Shown in pieces: positions 26,401 to 34,194 of a stretch of 64,000 bases of DNA. Positions within the stretch are counted from its first letter, which is position 1; every line of letters begins with the position of its first letter. This DNA is from Alkaliphilus sp. B6464 (GTDB lineage Bacteria; Bacillota; Clostridia; Peptostreptococcales; Natronincolaceae), in the NCBI RefSeq assembly GCF_018141165.1, contig NZ_CP058558.1, positions 248,001 to 312,000 of the forward strand, written 5' to 3'. The translations under genes were made by a program, and so were the position numbers. Below the pieces are notes generated by a model, which saw only the letters and a program-made list of their open reading frames with translations, searched no databases and was not told the DNA's origin.

Positions 26401-27071
26401 CTAGCAATATAATTCTCACGATTAATATAATGAACATCATTTGATGCAACAACCTGATAGTGATGTTGTTTTGCAAATTTTATTAATAGTCCTTGTGCTA
26501 TTTTTTCTTCCATAATTCCATGGTCTTGTAATTCAATAAAAATATTTTCTTTACCAAATACATCCTCCATGGTTTTTATATATTTTAAGGCCTGTTGTTC
26601 TTTCCCTGCTACTAAAAGTTTGGGAAGTCTACCTTGAATACATGCTGACAACCAAATTACATTATTTTTAAATTTGTCTTTATTTGCCTTTAGATACTCT
26701 AAATCATACCTTGGTTTGTAATATGTATTCTCTCTTTTATAAGCATAAGTCACAAGTTCTCTAATAGCCTTAATACCTGCTTTATTTTTAGCAATAAATA
26801 AACTATGATATCTGCCATCATCTATACCTGCTTCTTTTTGATTTGCTTTTCTTTCTGCTTCATAGGCTTCAACACCATATATTACTTTAATATTAAGTTT
26901 TTTTGATGCCATATCTGCTAATACCCAACCTGCTATTGATGCGTGGTCAGTAACAGCATATGCTTTATATCCAAGTTCCTTTGCTTTTTTTAAGGATTTT
27001 TCTATACTGGCAGCAGAATCTCTTGCTGATATATCTGTATGATTATGAAGATGTCCTTTAAATTTAGCCAT
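23385..27071 (-). CDS. dnaE: DNA polymerase III alpha subunit with inserted DnaJ-type zinc finger
   Basis: 1228 residues from ATG 27071 (AAAAGGAGGT upstream). An N-terminal PHP domain (HLHNHTD, VTDHAS) is followed by the polymerase core with the catalytic Asp pair in MPDIDSDYQDD (about residue 410) and KMDFLGLRTL (about 560), then a helix-hairpin-helix region and a C-terminal OB domain (KLVGIINFDPE). At residues about 733-785, between YVFTYGEV and GCIRNRISVETANK, four CxxCxGxG-like repeats are inserted (CPECGGTG, CILCKGEG, CPFCEGKD, CNKCSGEG). This is the DnaJ zinc-binding pattern and is not part of normal DnaE. It is the replicative polymerase of the element. Confidence 0.9.
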   Translation of the reverse strand: MAKFKGHLHNHTDISARDSAASIEKSLKKAKELGYKAYAVTDHASIAGWVLADMASKKLNIKVIYGVEAYEAERKANQKEAGIDDGRYHSLFIAKNKAGIKAIRELVTYAYKRENTYYKPRYDLEYLKANKDKFKNNVIWLSACIQGRLPKLLVAGKEQQALKYIKTMEDVFGKENIFIELQDHGIMEEKIAQGLLIKFAKQHHYQVVASNDVHYINRENYIAREILIARERGQTIQERRDSDDIIPPELYIKTPEEMDELFKHIPEALENTGKIIDMCDDIDLEEQNWHFPHFPIPDGYTDDTYMAKLVWDKLHEKYPVNIMSQKAYEELKKRVQSEIDVIAITNASAYMLIDSDFKLYAKEQGIRIGPGRGSACGSVVANVLEITDVDPLEYDLLMERFMNPERITMPDIDSDYQDDRRMEVIEYVVNKYGADRVAQILTFGTIGARMAIRDVGAVFDHDSQLVDKIAKMIPVIPGITIDKAFDENPEFKNFYDEDPVVKELIDNAKLIEGLIRQTGVHAAGVIISDEPLTEYGALMEVENSDIPVFFGDMKSVEYLKLLKMDFLGLRTLTVINDTVKMVYEDLGIQIDIDNLEFDDPEVFKYISTGETHGVFQLENGGMQGFMRELQPTTFEDIIAGISMYRPGPMDKIPEFLANKRDPSKIIYPKDAERLLKPILDVTYGIMVYQEQVMQIVRDLAGYTFGRSDLVRRGMAKKKGSILEKERYVFTYGEVKCPECGGTGKQHNGDNCILCKGEGAVASKVPCPFCEGKDDSCNKCSGEGYIESDGEVTVKGCIRNRISVETANKIYDEMIDFAKYAFNKSHATAYAVLGYQTGYLKRYYPKHYMTAYLNSVIGNQDKVKEYIGITKRMGIKILRPNINQCEGKFVQNDEGILMGLNALKYVGSNIQMVVNERKNNGEFKDLQNLVERVSLSKRELEVLIKSGTLDDFNIKRSQTLSSLSIVLKAAKKTRDARDVGQVSLFDFAPSLKEDSAAKFQYPNIEEYSPMELLSMEKEVSGFYLSGHPLELKEYEKFTSVSTITTIDSFDESDDRKKIKLVGIINFDPEKEGVRVSKKGNTYAVFNIEDKYSTLKVLAFKDAVEENRHLIQNGSIVEIDGKLSVEVKEYENNETGEVNQTIETKIFVDKIIPINELQNTKKVYVRINNKTSHLLNIIKQTVLKYPGPDQLLIFNENDGKLFEYKNPFGYCDGFRKEINKYLGEDNIAIR

Positions 27072-27108
27072 CAATAAATACCTCCTTTTGGTTCAATGTC
27101 GTAATCAA

Positions 27109-27136
27109 TTTATAGAATAATAATTGTATATTTCAA
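27109..27136 (-). promoter_or_regulatory. Sigma-A promoter for dnaE
   Basis: TTGAAA (27131-27136), 16 bases, TATAAA (27109-27114) on the minus strand, about 40 bases before ATG 27071. Confidence 0.7.
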
Positions 27137-27162
27137 GAATGTTTTGAAGTAGACTTTATACA

Positions 27163-27187
27163 AGAAACCGTCTTTAAAAGACGGTTT
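27163..27187 (-). terminator. Intrinsic terminator after the DHH-like gene
   Basis: Stem AAACCGTCTTT/AAAGACGGTTT next to the stop of the 27188-28276 gene. The plus-strand side has the longer T-run. Confidence 0.65.
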
Positions 27188-28276
27188 TTATTTCATTAAT
27201 GAAGTTGTTTTTACTTGATATGCAGCAATTTTACCTGTGTTCTTATCTTTCACTGTTATGATTTTTCCTTTACGATCTTGAATATCAAACTCTTTTTTAT
27301 TTTGATTATATTCCACGAATACATCTTCTGTTGTTGTTATTTGTAATCCACCTGAATAAGTAAAGGAATGAGACACTAGTATATCTTTCATAGTTAATAA
27401 TCTATCTTTCACATTAAGTAATTCGTCTTTATCAAATTCAATTATTTGATTGTTTTTAACTTTTCTACCTTTTTTCTCGTCATACTTCACAATATAATGC
27501 TTGTAAAATCTTCTTTGAAACTTAAATTGCATAGGGAAGTTCTCAGTTTTCCACCCCATTAATTGATCAATCATATTTATTAAAATACTGGCATCATAAT
27601 TAAAATTTTTAGTACTATAGTTAATGTAATTGTTGCATTGAGGATATATTCTTTTATCCCCATTAATATTTTGACTGTTCTCACTGCTATGAGGAAAAAC
27701 TCCTTTTACTGTTGCTACAATTTTTTTATCAATTATTTCTAAAATTTTATCTTTTCTATTTTGTAACGCATCAAGAATTTCTGTTTGTTCTAAAATAACA
27801 AGCCAATTCGTAACATTATCTTTAAATTTATCATAATTATTTATAACTGAATCGGGATACACAAGCATTGCAATTTCTTCGTCTGTTTTGGGCTTTAGAT
27901 TAAATAATGAATATAGTAAGATAATTGTATTTAAAGGACATTTGCTATTAAAATACTCTTTTGTATTAATGTCTAGATTCATAAAATTATTGATATTAAA
28001 TCCATTTTTATTTATATCTGCTGTTATGTGATGTCCAAAACATCTCATATCTTTATAATCAATATCTAAGTCTATACCAATTAATTTTTCTATATTTAAT
28101 AAATAATCATATTTAGTAAAATAAAAAGATGATAAATCATATATACCACCTATTTTTCCACCCCTATTATGAATAAACATTCCACAGATAAATCCATCTA
28201 TATCATTGTGTATTATAAATACTTCATTCTCTAAGTTGTTTGGCCAAATTAATATATCTCTATAATTTTGCAACAT
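27188..28276 (-). CDS. DHH-like phosphoesterase candidate
   Basis: 362 residues with GGAGGCTTATT before ATG 28276. IIHNDIDGFICGMFIHN (residues about 21-37) resembles motif I of the DHH superfamily, GIDLDIDY (about 66-73) motif II, and CFGHHIT (about 79-85) the His-His motif with the first Asp replaced by Gly. The C-terminal half is Lys-rich and ends in a beta-rich segment. DHH proteins cleave nucleotides or short oligonucleotides; the family match is partial, so this stays tentative. The 12-bp motif upstream links it to primase and polymerase. Confidence 0.45.
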   Translation of the reverse strand: MLQNYRDILIWPNNLENEVFIIHNDIDGFICGMFIHNRGGKIGGIYDLSSFYFTKYDYLLNIEKLIGIDLDIDYKDMRCFGHHITADINKNGFNINNFMNLDINTKEYFNSKCPLNTIILLYSLFNLKPKTDEEIAMLVYPDSVINNYDKFKDNVTNWLVILEQTEILDALQNRKDKILEIIDKKIVATVKGVFPHSSENSQNINGDKRIYPQCNNYINYSTKNFNYDASILINMIDQLMGWKTENFPMQFKFQRRFYKHYIVKYDEKKGRKVKNNQIIEFDKDELLNVKDRLLTMKDILVSHSFTYSGGLQITTTEDVFVEYNQNKKEFDIQDRKGKIITVKDKNTGKIAAYQVKTTSLMK

Positions 28277-28310
28277 AATAAGCCTCCTATCTTTGTATAT
28301 TCTTTGTTTT

Positions 28311-28323
28311 TAACATAACATAC
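28311..28323 (-). promoter_or_regulatory. TGTTATGTTAAA motif, DHH-like gene
   Basis: Same 12-bp element, about 35 bases before ATG 28276 and downstream of the terminator of the neighbouring small gene. Confidence 0.6.
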
Positions 28324-28344
28324 AAATTTAGAAGGCCTATTTAT

Positions 28345-28374
28345 AATAAAAAACCAGAGATCTTTCCTCTGGTT
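28345..28374 (-). terminator. Intrinsic terminator of the 50-residue gene
   Basis: Stem AACCAGAG/CTCTGGTT followed by TTTTTATTAT on the minus strand, overlapping the stop codon. Confidence 0.8.
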
Positions 28375-28526
28375 CACTTGTTTCTATCTGATATTCTCAG
28401 AAGTTCCTGATATTCCTTATATTGAGCATGTGATTCAATCTTGATTGTTTCATTTAAAACAGGATCATATATGCTACATACTCCACTGTCCATTAGATCT
28501 TTAATGTTCTGATTTAAATTATCCAT
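28374..28526 (-). CDS. Small protein of unknown function (50 residues)
   Basis: Begins MDNLNQNIKDLMDSG and ends ELLRISDRNK. AAGGTTGGAGGA lies just upstream of ATG 28526, a strong terminator overlaps its end, and the shared 12-bp motif sits about 40 bases upstream. It is soluble and acidic, with one Cys. The signals on both sides make this a real gene despite its size. No family is recognised. Confidence 0.65.
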   Translation of the reverse strand: MDNLNQNIKDLMDSGVCSIYDPVLNETIKIESHAQYKEYQELLRISDRNK

Positions 28527-28565
28527 TCCTCCAACCTTCTTTCATACATTTTATAATGCTTTATC

Positions 28566-28578
28566 TTTAACATAACAT
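28566..28578 (-). promoter_or_regulatory. TGTTATGTTAAA motif, 50-residue gene
   Basis: Same 12-bp element as at 21859, 23341 and 28311; about 40 bases before ATG 28526. Confidence 0.6.
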
Positions 28579-28600
28579 GTGTTTTTCTTTGTAGAGGTTC

Positions 28601-28948
28601 TTATTCATGTTTTTGTTTCTGTAATTTTTCTTCTATTCTTCTTTTTTGCATATACAGTCTAACAAGAACTTTTACCACACGTCTAAATTCTGTATTTTCT
28701 TTTATTTTTTCTTTGTATTCAGTACCTAATTTTTTTCTTATATAAATAGTACGAAGTACACCTTTCTGATCATAAAACTGTATATGAGGATATGGTCCAT
28801 GCCTATATCCTTGGTCACATTTACAACCGTCTCTACCGCATTTAATGTATTTATCAACTATTGCACCTCGGAGGCCGTTATCGAACTTTCTTTCAATTTG
28901 TTTCTCTAATTCTTCAATCTCTTTTATTATGGTATCTAGTTTATTCAT
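28601..28948 (-). CDS. Small Cys-containing protein (DUF6788-like)
   Basis: 115 residues with AGGAGGAGCG before ATG 28948. The centre reads YIKCGRDGCKCDQGYRHGPYPH, with three Cys and a GxHGPY motif, typical of a small family widespread in mobile elements (DUF6788 by memory). Flanking regions are helical and Lys/Glu-rich. Function is unknown; the Cys cluster suggests metal binding. A minus-strand promoter lies at 28989-29017. Confidence 0.6.
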   Translation of the reverse strand: MNKLDTIIKEIEELEKQIERKFDNGLRGAIVDKYIKCGRDGCKCDQGYRHGPYPHIQFYDQKGVLRTIYIRKKLGTEYKEKIKENTEFRRVVKVLVRLYMQKRRIEEKLQKQKHE

Positions 28949-28988
28949 ATAAATCGCTCCTCCTTTCTTTGTTTGTTTACAATGGGTA

Positions 28989-29017
28989 AGATAACTTTTT
29001 TAAATTTATGAAGTCAA
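28989..29017 (-). promoter_or_regulatory. Sigma-A promoter for the DUF6788-like gene
   Basis: TTGACT (29012-29017), 17 bases, TTATCT (28989-28994) on the minus strand. Confidence 0.6.
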
Positions 29018-29121
29018 GTCTTTTTCATTCGAATTTATACTTGAAAACTTTATTAAATAGTTTTTATATTACTAATACATATTTATTCTTGGGATTTAAT
29101 GATGTGAAGGAGGAACTACAT

Positions 29122-29625
29122 ATGAATAAGTCATCTAATAGTGCATTAGCACTAGTTGATAAAGATTATATTAAAAGTAATAGATTAGCAGTAGTTGATG
29201 AAGATTATATTAGAAAATTGAATGAGAATTTTTCCTATATAGAATTAGAAAAAGTTGATACCAAAAATCTTTTTTATGAACAAGGTAGTATTGTATATGT
29301 TGATCTAGGAGAAGGGGAAGATTCTGAACAGTCAGGGGTAAGACCTTGTGTTGTTATTCAAAATAATATAGGAAATAAACATAGTACAACTACTATTATT
29401 GCTCCTATTACAAAGGAAGTAAAAAGAAACAAAAATGGTAAAATTCAACCTACTCATTTTATCATTGAAAATTATGAATCGGCTGGACTTAAAACGATTT
29501 CAACCATCTTGGCAGAACAAATTCGTGTAATAAGCAAGAATCGAATTCTTGATTATAAGCCAATCGGGAAACTAGATATTGATAAATTTAAGGAAAATAT
29601 ATTAATTGCTTTAGGGATCGACTAA
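29122..29625 (+). CDS. MazF/PemK-like toxin with N-terminal extension
   Basis: 167 residues from ATG 29122 (GAAGGAGGAAC upstream). Residues about 55-167 form a PemK/MazF domain: QGSIVYVDLGEG, RPCVVIQNNIGN, TTTIIAPITK and ILAEQIRVISKNRI. These proteins are usually ribosome-independent RNA endonucleases. The N-terminal 50 residues are extra and hold a tandem repeat ALVDKDYIKSN/AVVDEDYIRKL. No antitoxin gene is seen beside it; the upstream gene is on the other strand and downstream is a P-loop kinase gene. The extension could act as a built-in regulator, which is inference. Confidence 0.78.
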   Translation: MNKSSNSALALVDKDYIKSNRLAVVDEDYIRKLNENFSYIELEKVDTKNLFYEQGSIVYVDLGEGEDSEQSGVRPCVVIQNNIGNKHSTTTIIAPITKEVKRNKNGKIQPTHFIIENYESAGLKTISTILAEQIRVISKNRILDYKPIGKLDIDKFKENILIALGID

Positions 29626-29645
29626 ACCTCTGATCCCTTTTTATA
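29614..29645 (+). terminator. Intrinsic terminator of the MazF-like gene
   Basis: Stem GGGATC/GATCCC with a TTTTTAT tail; the stop codon is in the loop. Confidence 0.7.
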
Positions 29646-29703
29646 TAAAAATGTGTTATATTAAAAAACAATTTATAAACAATTTATAAGGAGGGTTTTT
29701 ATT

Positions 29704-30495
29704 ATGCTTATAATAGAGAAGAAAAGAGATTACTCTAACGACGTGGTTGAACCCAAGATTTTAGTTTTACAAGGTATTTCATGTGCTTCTAAAACTGTTG
29801 TGAATAATTTTTTAATGGGAGTACTTACTGTTAAAGAAACTATTAAGATAATTGATGAATATCCTAGATCTATTAGGGCTAAAGTTTTCAGTAATATGTT
29901 AGATATTTTAAATCTCTATGTAAACCATTTTGATATTTTTTCTAAATTCCTCACTTCCACTTCAAGAGTAGTTAGAGAAGGTGAAGTTCATATGAGAGAC
30001 TATCGTTTTACTGATAAAGATACTTTTGAAAACTTTATTAAAGAGGATAAAATGGTTGAATATGTTGTAAATTTTGGCAAATATTATGGGACACATAAAG
30101 AAGATTTAGATAGTCTGTTTAAATCTAAAAATAATGGTGTCGGAGTTCTGGATATAGAAGGTGTAAAAAAACTTAAATCCTTTTATGGAGATAAAGTCGT
30201 TTTTATTCATATGAAATCTGATGTAGAAACTATGGTAAAAAGGTTAGGCAGAAGAAATTCTAATAAAGATGATATTAAAAAAAGAATTTATGAGGCACAT
30301 CTTCAAATGAATATGGAAGATGTCGCTGATTATGTAGTGGATTCGAGGGAGAGATTGGATATTGTACTTGAAAAAATTTTAAATATCTTATTTGATGAAT
30401 TTATGATGAAAAAAGATAAGATAAGAATCGAGAACAAAAGCACACTAATATTAGATAATAGTACAATTGCTAAAGGTAAGAAACGTGCATTATAA
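29704..30495 (+). CDS. P-loop kinase-like protein, putative nucleotide kinase
   Basis: 263 residues with AAGGAGGG before ATG 29704. The P-loop is LQGISCASKTVVNNF (residues about 20-34), a GxxxxxKT form. Later segments VFIHMKSDVETMVKRLGRR and DVADYVVDSRERLDIV follow the lid and C-terminal helix pattern of guanylate/thymidylate-type kinases. It lies just before the ribonucleotide reductase gene and could supply dNDPs for replication. The substrate cannot be read from the sequence. Confidence 0.6.
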   Translation: MLIIEKKRDYSNDVVEPKILVLQGISCASKTVVNNFLMGVLTVKETIKIIDEYPRSIRAKVFSNMLDILNLYVNHFDIFSKFLTSTSRVVREGEVHMRDYRFTDKDTFENFIKEDKMVEYVVNFGKYYGTHKEDLDSLFKSKNNGVGVLDIEGVKKLKSFYGDKVVFIHMKSDVETMVKRLGRRNSNKDDIKKRIYEAHLQMNMEDVADYVVDSRERLDIVLEKILNILFDEFMMKKDKIRIENKSTLILDNSTIAKGKKRAL

Positions 30496-30510
30496 TAAGA
30501 TCTCTTATTA

Positions 30511-30548
30511 AGAGGCTTAGTATCTCAACTAAGTCTCTTTTCCTTTTT
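30511..30548 (+). terminator. Intrinsic terminator of the kinase-like gene
   Basis: Stem AGAGGCTTAG/CTAAGTCTCT with one G-U pair, then TTTCCTTTTT. Confidence 0.8.
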
Positions 30549-30604
30549 ATCTTTATTGTGCAAATTTGATAAAATTTATTTGTTAAAACTTTTATCAAAA
30601 AGAT

Positions 30605-30633
30605 TTGAAAAAATAATTATTAATCCATAGAAT
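30605..30633 (+). promoter_or_regulatory. Sigma-A promoter for nrdJ
   Basis: TTGAAA (30605-30610), 17 bases, TAGAAT (30628-30633). The transcript would start just before the NrdR-box pair. Confidence 0.65.
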
Positions 30634-30647
30634 AATAGAACCTATTG

Positions 30648-30689
30648 TTATATATAGGGGTTGGATGTACTATATAGCACAATATGTTG
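30648..30689 (+). promoter_or_regulatory. Pair of NrdR boxes before nrdJ
   Basis: Cores TTATATATAG (30648-30657) and CAATATGTTG (30680-30689) match the NrdR core CWATATATWG with one difference each, and the second lies in a GCACAATATGTTGTGT near-palindrome. Their starts are 32 bases apart, about three helical turns, as NrdR pairs elsewhere are (31-32). They lie just downstream of the promoter, consistent with repression. NrdR itself would come from the host. Confidence 0.7.
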
Positions 30690-30726
30690 TGTGGCATTAT
30701 TTGTAAAACTAAAGGGGGAATTTTTT

Positions 30727-33291
30727 ATGAAACTAAAAAAATTAATAAAAAGATATTTTACAAAGGAATTAGAGGTCAATCGAGAGTTGACAGTATATGA
30801 TCTTTTTGAATATAAACATTTAGATGTTAAAATGGTTGATTATAAAACAGGTAAAACTTTATGTGATATGAAAAACCTAGAATTTCCTGTATCTTATAGC
30901 CAAAATGCTTGTGATATTATTGCAAGTAAATACTTTAGAAGGGCAGGAGTTCCTAATGGATTAGGTTATGAAAGATCTATGAAAGAGGTTGTTCATCGTC
31001 TAGTCGGATTTTGGACTGCTGCTGCTCTAAATGAAGGACTTATAACAACAGAAAATATGGATATTTTCTATGATGAAGTAGCATACTTAATCTTAGATCA
31101 AAGAATGGCACCAAATAGTCCTCAATGGTTTAATACAGGCCTTAAATTGACTTATGATATTTCTAAGGAACCTGAAGGACATTTCTATTATGATATCGAG
31201 AAAAATAAAGTAGTTAAATCAAAAGATGCATATACAAGGACTCAAGGTAGTGCTTGTTTTATTATCTCTATTAATGATGCACTTCTTGGAGATAAATCAA
31301 TATCAGAACAACTTGTAACGGAGACAAGGCTATTTAAGCATGGTTCAGGAACAGGCTCAAACTTTAGTACCCTTCGTGCTAGGGGAGAAAAACTATCTGG
31401 TGGAGGAACATCATCGGGTCTTATGAGTTTCTTAAAAGTGTTTGACCGTAATGCCGGGGCCATTAAATCAGGAGGTACTACTAGAAGGGCTGCTAAAATT
31501 GTATGCTTAAATGCTGACCATCCTGAAATAGAAGAATTTATTAATTGGAAAGTTAGAGAAGAAGAAAAAGTTGTGGCTCTTGGGAAGATGGGGTATGACA
31601 CAGACTTCAACGGTGACGCATATGAAACTGTTTCAGGACAGAACAGTAATAATTCAATTAGATTTACTAATTCATTTATGAATAAAGTAACTGGACCCGA
31701 TACGGATACTAGTTGGGAACTGAAAGGTAGGGTTGACAGTTCCATAAATAGATTCGTAAGTTCCAAAGAACTTTGGAAAAAATTTAATTATGCATCATGG
31801 AGATGTGCTGATCCTGCACCTCAATGGCATGATACTATAAATGCTTGGAATACATGTCCTCTTGGAGAAGATGGTACAGAAGAAGAAATAGATGCTTCAA
31901 ACCCTTGCAGTGAATATCATTTCCTTGTAGATACTGCGTGTAACCTAAAAAGTCATAATGTAGTTAAATACTACGATCCTGTTACTGGCGAATTTGATGT
32001 AGAAGGTTTTGTTCACGCCATAACTTTAGCACAAATTATTTTGGAAGTAACTATTCATTGGGGACAATTCCCTACTGAAGATATAGCAAGAAGAAGTTAT
32101 TTCTTTAGAACAACTGGACAAGGACTTGCTAATACTGGTGCATTGCACATGATTATGGGACATGCATATGACTCTGATGAAGCAAGAACGTTCGGTGCTA
32201 CTCTGATGGGTATTGTAACAGGCCAAGGATATTTTGTTTCATCTCTTATGGCTGAAAGAGTCGGCTCTTTCCCTAAATATGAAATTAATAAAGAACCAAT
32301 GTTAAAGGTTATTCGTAATCATTCAAGGGTAGCAGGTGTTTTAGATGACGATTTTGAAGAACTTGAATATGCTCCAGTAACTATAAGTCATGATATTCTT
32401 AATAAAGAAAACTTTAATAATTTAAGCATTGTATTAAAGGAAGTTTGGACTAATGCATTGATATATGGTGAAAAATACGGATATAGAAATGCACAAGTAA
32501 GCGTTGTTGCTCCTACTGGAACCATCGCTCTTGCTATGGACTGTGCCACTACAAGTATTGAGCCATTTTTTGCTCATGTGGTTTATAAAAAACTTGCAGG
32601 TGGCGGTGTTATGGAAATTATAAATCCATATATAAAGGTTGCATTAGAAAAATTAGGATACACTGAAGAACAAATAAATGATATTGAGGCCTATGTTCTT
32701 AGAAAAGAAAATGTCACAGAAAATGGTTTCACATATGACAAAATTATAGATGGAAAAATTGAAGGCTGTCCTCACCTTAAAGAAGAACATCTTCCAATAT
32801 TCGATACAGCAAATACTTGTGGAACCGGAAAAAGAGCAATTGAGCCTATGGCACACGTTAAATATGTTGCAGCATTAACTCCTCTTGTAAGTGGTGCTAT
32901 TAGTAAAACAGTAAACTTACCTAATAGTGCAACTGTTGAAGATTTTGAAAAAGTACATCTTGAATCTTGGAGATTAGGGGTTAAATGTATTGCTTTATAT
33001 CGTGATGGATGTAAAGCAAGTCAACCTCTTAACTCTACTAAAAATAATACAGAAAAAAATCTTGAGGATATGTCTTATGCTGAATTACTCGCTATTACAA
33101 AAGAACTTCAAAATAAACTAGATAAAGTTAACTTTGATGGATCTATAGAAGATGTAGCAGCAACTTTAATTGAAGAAGTACCTGAAGGATACAAAAGAGT
33201 TACATGTGGAGATTGTGCCAGTGTTGCAATGATACCGAATGGTACATGCTATATTTGCCTATCTTGCGGTAGTACAACTGGATGTAGTTAA
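30727..33291 (+). CDS. nrdJ: Class II (adenosylcobalamin-dependent) ribonucleotide reductase
   Basis: 854 residues from ATG 30727; AAAGGGGG lies upstream and an earlier in-frame ATG at 30661 has no binding site. It has RMAPNSPQWFNTG, GSACFIIS (first redox Cys), KSGGTTRRAAKIV, the active-site NPCSE (Asn392, Cys394, Glu396) and VAPTGTIALAMD. The C-terminal CGDCASVAM and CYICLSCG Cys pairs are those that re-reduce the active site in this family. It makes deoxynucleotides using B12 and needs no oxygen or second subunit, fitting an anaerobe. NrdR boxes precede it and an intrinsic terminator follows. Confidence 0.93.
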   Translation: MKLKKLIKRYFTKELEVNRELTVYDLFEYKHLDVKMVDYKTGKTLCDMKNLEFPVSYSQNACDIIASKYFRRAGVPNGLGYERSMKEVVHRLVGFWTAAALNEGLITTENMDIFYDEVAYLILDQRMAPNSPQWFNTGLKLTYDISKEPEGHFYYDIEKNKVVKSKDAYTRTQGSACFIISINDALLGDKSISEQLVTETRLFKHGSGTGSNFSTLRARGEKLSGGGTSSGLMSFLKVFDRNAGAIKSGGTTRRAAKIVCLNADHPEIEEFINWKVREEEKVVALGKMGYDTDFNGDAYETVSGQNSNNSIRFTNSFMNKVTGPDTDTSWELKGRVDSSINRFVSSKELWKKFNYASWRCADPAPQWHDTINAWNTCPLGEDGTEEEIDASNPCSEYHFLVDTACNLKSHNVVKYYDPVTGEFDVEGFVHAITLAQIILEVTIHWGQFPTEDIARRSYFFRTTGQGLANTGALHMIMGHAYDSDEARTFGATLMGIVTGQGYFVSSLMAERVGSFPKYEINKEPMLKVIRNHSRVAGVLDDDFEELEYAPVTISHDILNKENFNNLSIVLKEVWTNALIYGEKYGYRNAQVSVVAPTGTIALAMDCATTSIEPFFAHVVYKKLAGGGVMEIINPYIKVALEKLGYTEEQINDIEAYVLRKENVTENGFTYDKIIDGKIEGCPHLKEEHLPIFDTANTCGTGKRAIEPMAHVKYVAALTPLVSGAISKTVNLPNSATVEDFEKVHLESWRLGVKCIALYRDGCKASQPLNSTKNNTEKNLEDMSYAELLAITKELQNKLDKVNFDGSIEDVAATLIEEVPEGYKRVTCGDCASVAMIPNGTCYICLSCGSTTGCS

Positions 33292-33300
33292 AAGCAAATT

Positions 33301-33326
33301 AGAGAGGCTTGTCCTCTCTTTTTTAC
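33301..33326 (+). terminator. Intrinsic terminator of nrdJ
   Basis: Stem AGAGAGG/CCTCTCT with a TTTTTT tail. Confidence 0.85.
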
Positions 33327-33403
33327 TTGAAATAAATATTAATAATCTATTAATCTCTATTGTGTTTATTGTGGATATTATTAATTTTTAGGAGGTATAT
33401 AAA

Positions 33404-33898
33404 ATGGGAGTTTCAAGTACTGGAATTTTAAATAAAAATAAGTATTCAGCAAAGGATGTAATTAGAGTGGTAAAAAAATTGCCACAGATTAAAGAGATTA
33501 TTGAAATTGATAGCAGAAATGATACGTATTATGTAGTATATGCAAACATAGAAGGTTGTAAATATACTAGACAACTTTATATCTTTACTGACATTCACGA
33601 CCATGACAATATTATGGATAATAATATTACTTTATCATTAGGATGCGATGAAATTGCAATTAAACTAATTAGAGATATTCTAAGTTATTTTGGAGGCTAT
33701 ATAAGAGAAAGTGATGGTTGGGGTAAATATGATATATGGGATTATGTTTCTAAAAAAGATACATCACAACTATCAGAAGATGAAATTTTAGAAGATAAAC
33801 TCTTAGCCAGATTAAATGATTCAGAAATACATTTATTAGAAAAATTAAAGATAGTAAAATATATAAGAGATAATTTAGATTTTATAAAATCTTTATAA
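33404..33898 (+). CDS. Protein of unknown function
   Basis: 164 residues with AGGAGGTATATAAA before ATG 33404. It begins MGVSSTGILNKNKYSAKDVIRVV and has a central beta-rich stretch with GGYIRESDGWGKYDIWDYV and a helical, acidic C-terminus (SEDEILEDKLLARL). The opening resembles short phage and plasmid proteins of unknown role, though I cannot name the family. It has its own terminator at 33950-33976. Confidence 0.65.
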   Translation: MGVSSTGILNKNKYSAKDVIRVVKKLPQIKEIIEIDSRNDTYYVVYANIEGCKYTRQLYIFTDIHDHDNIMDNNITLSLGCDEIAIKLIRDILSYFGGYIRESDGWGKYDIWDYVSKKDTSQLSEDEILEDKLLARLNDSEIHLLEKLKIVKYIRDNLDFIKSL

Positions 33899-33949
33899 AA
33901 AGGAGTTTATTATGATAAGAAAATGAAGAAATATAAACAAAAACTTAAA

Positions 33950-33976
33950 TAAACAGTATCATTTGATACTGTTTTT
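33950..33976 (+). terminator. Intrinsic terminator
   Basis: Stem AAACAGTATC/GATACTGTTT with a short T-run. Confidence 0.8.
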
Positions 33977-34152
33977 GTTATCTTAAATGATTCTTTATTT
34001 AATTAAGTTCAGACATTTTTGATATGTTTGACTAAGCCTTATTTTAAGAGCCATTGGTCAATCACATCCAACTTTAATTAAATACCGTATATAGAACCAC
34101 CATTATAATAAAATAATAAAATAATAAAATACATAAGATATGGCAATTGCAG

Positions 34153-34180
34153 AAGGAGTCTTCTTATTAAGACCCCTGTA
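34153..34180 (-). terminator. Weak hairpin terminator
   Basis: Stem AGGAGTCTT/AAGACCCCT with one G-U pair, after the stop of the 34195-34593 gene; no long T tract. Confidence 0.5.
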
Positions 34181-34194
34181 ATTATTATATAATA

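Larger units (their letters stand above)
33899..34194. other. Intergenic stretch between 33404-33898 and 34195
   Basis: Holds the terminator of the upstream gene at 33950-33976 and the hairpin of the minus-strand gene at 34153-34180. A five-codon frame after GGAGTTTATT at 33913 is too short to call a gene. Nothing else stands out. Confidence 0.5.

Noticed and set aside
30550-30726. Cobalamin riboswitch before nrdJ
   Set aside because: I looked because the enzyme needs B12, but saw no B12-box-like GCCACTG or other conserved parts; paired NrdR boxes explain the region better.
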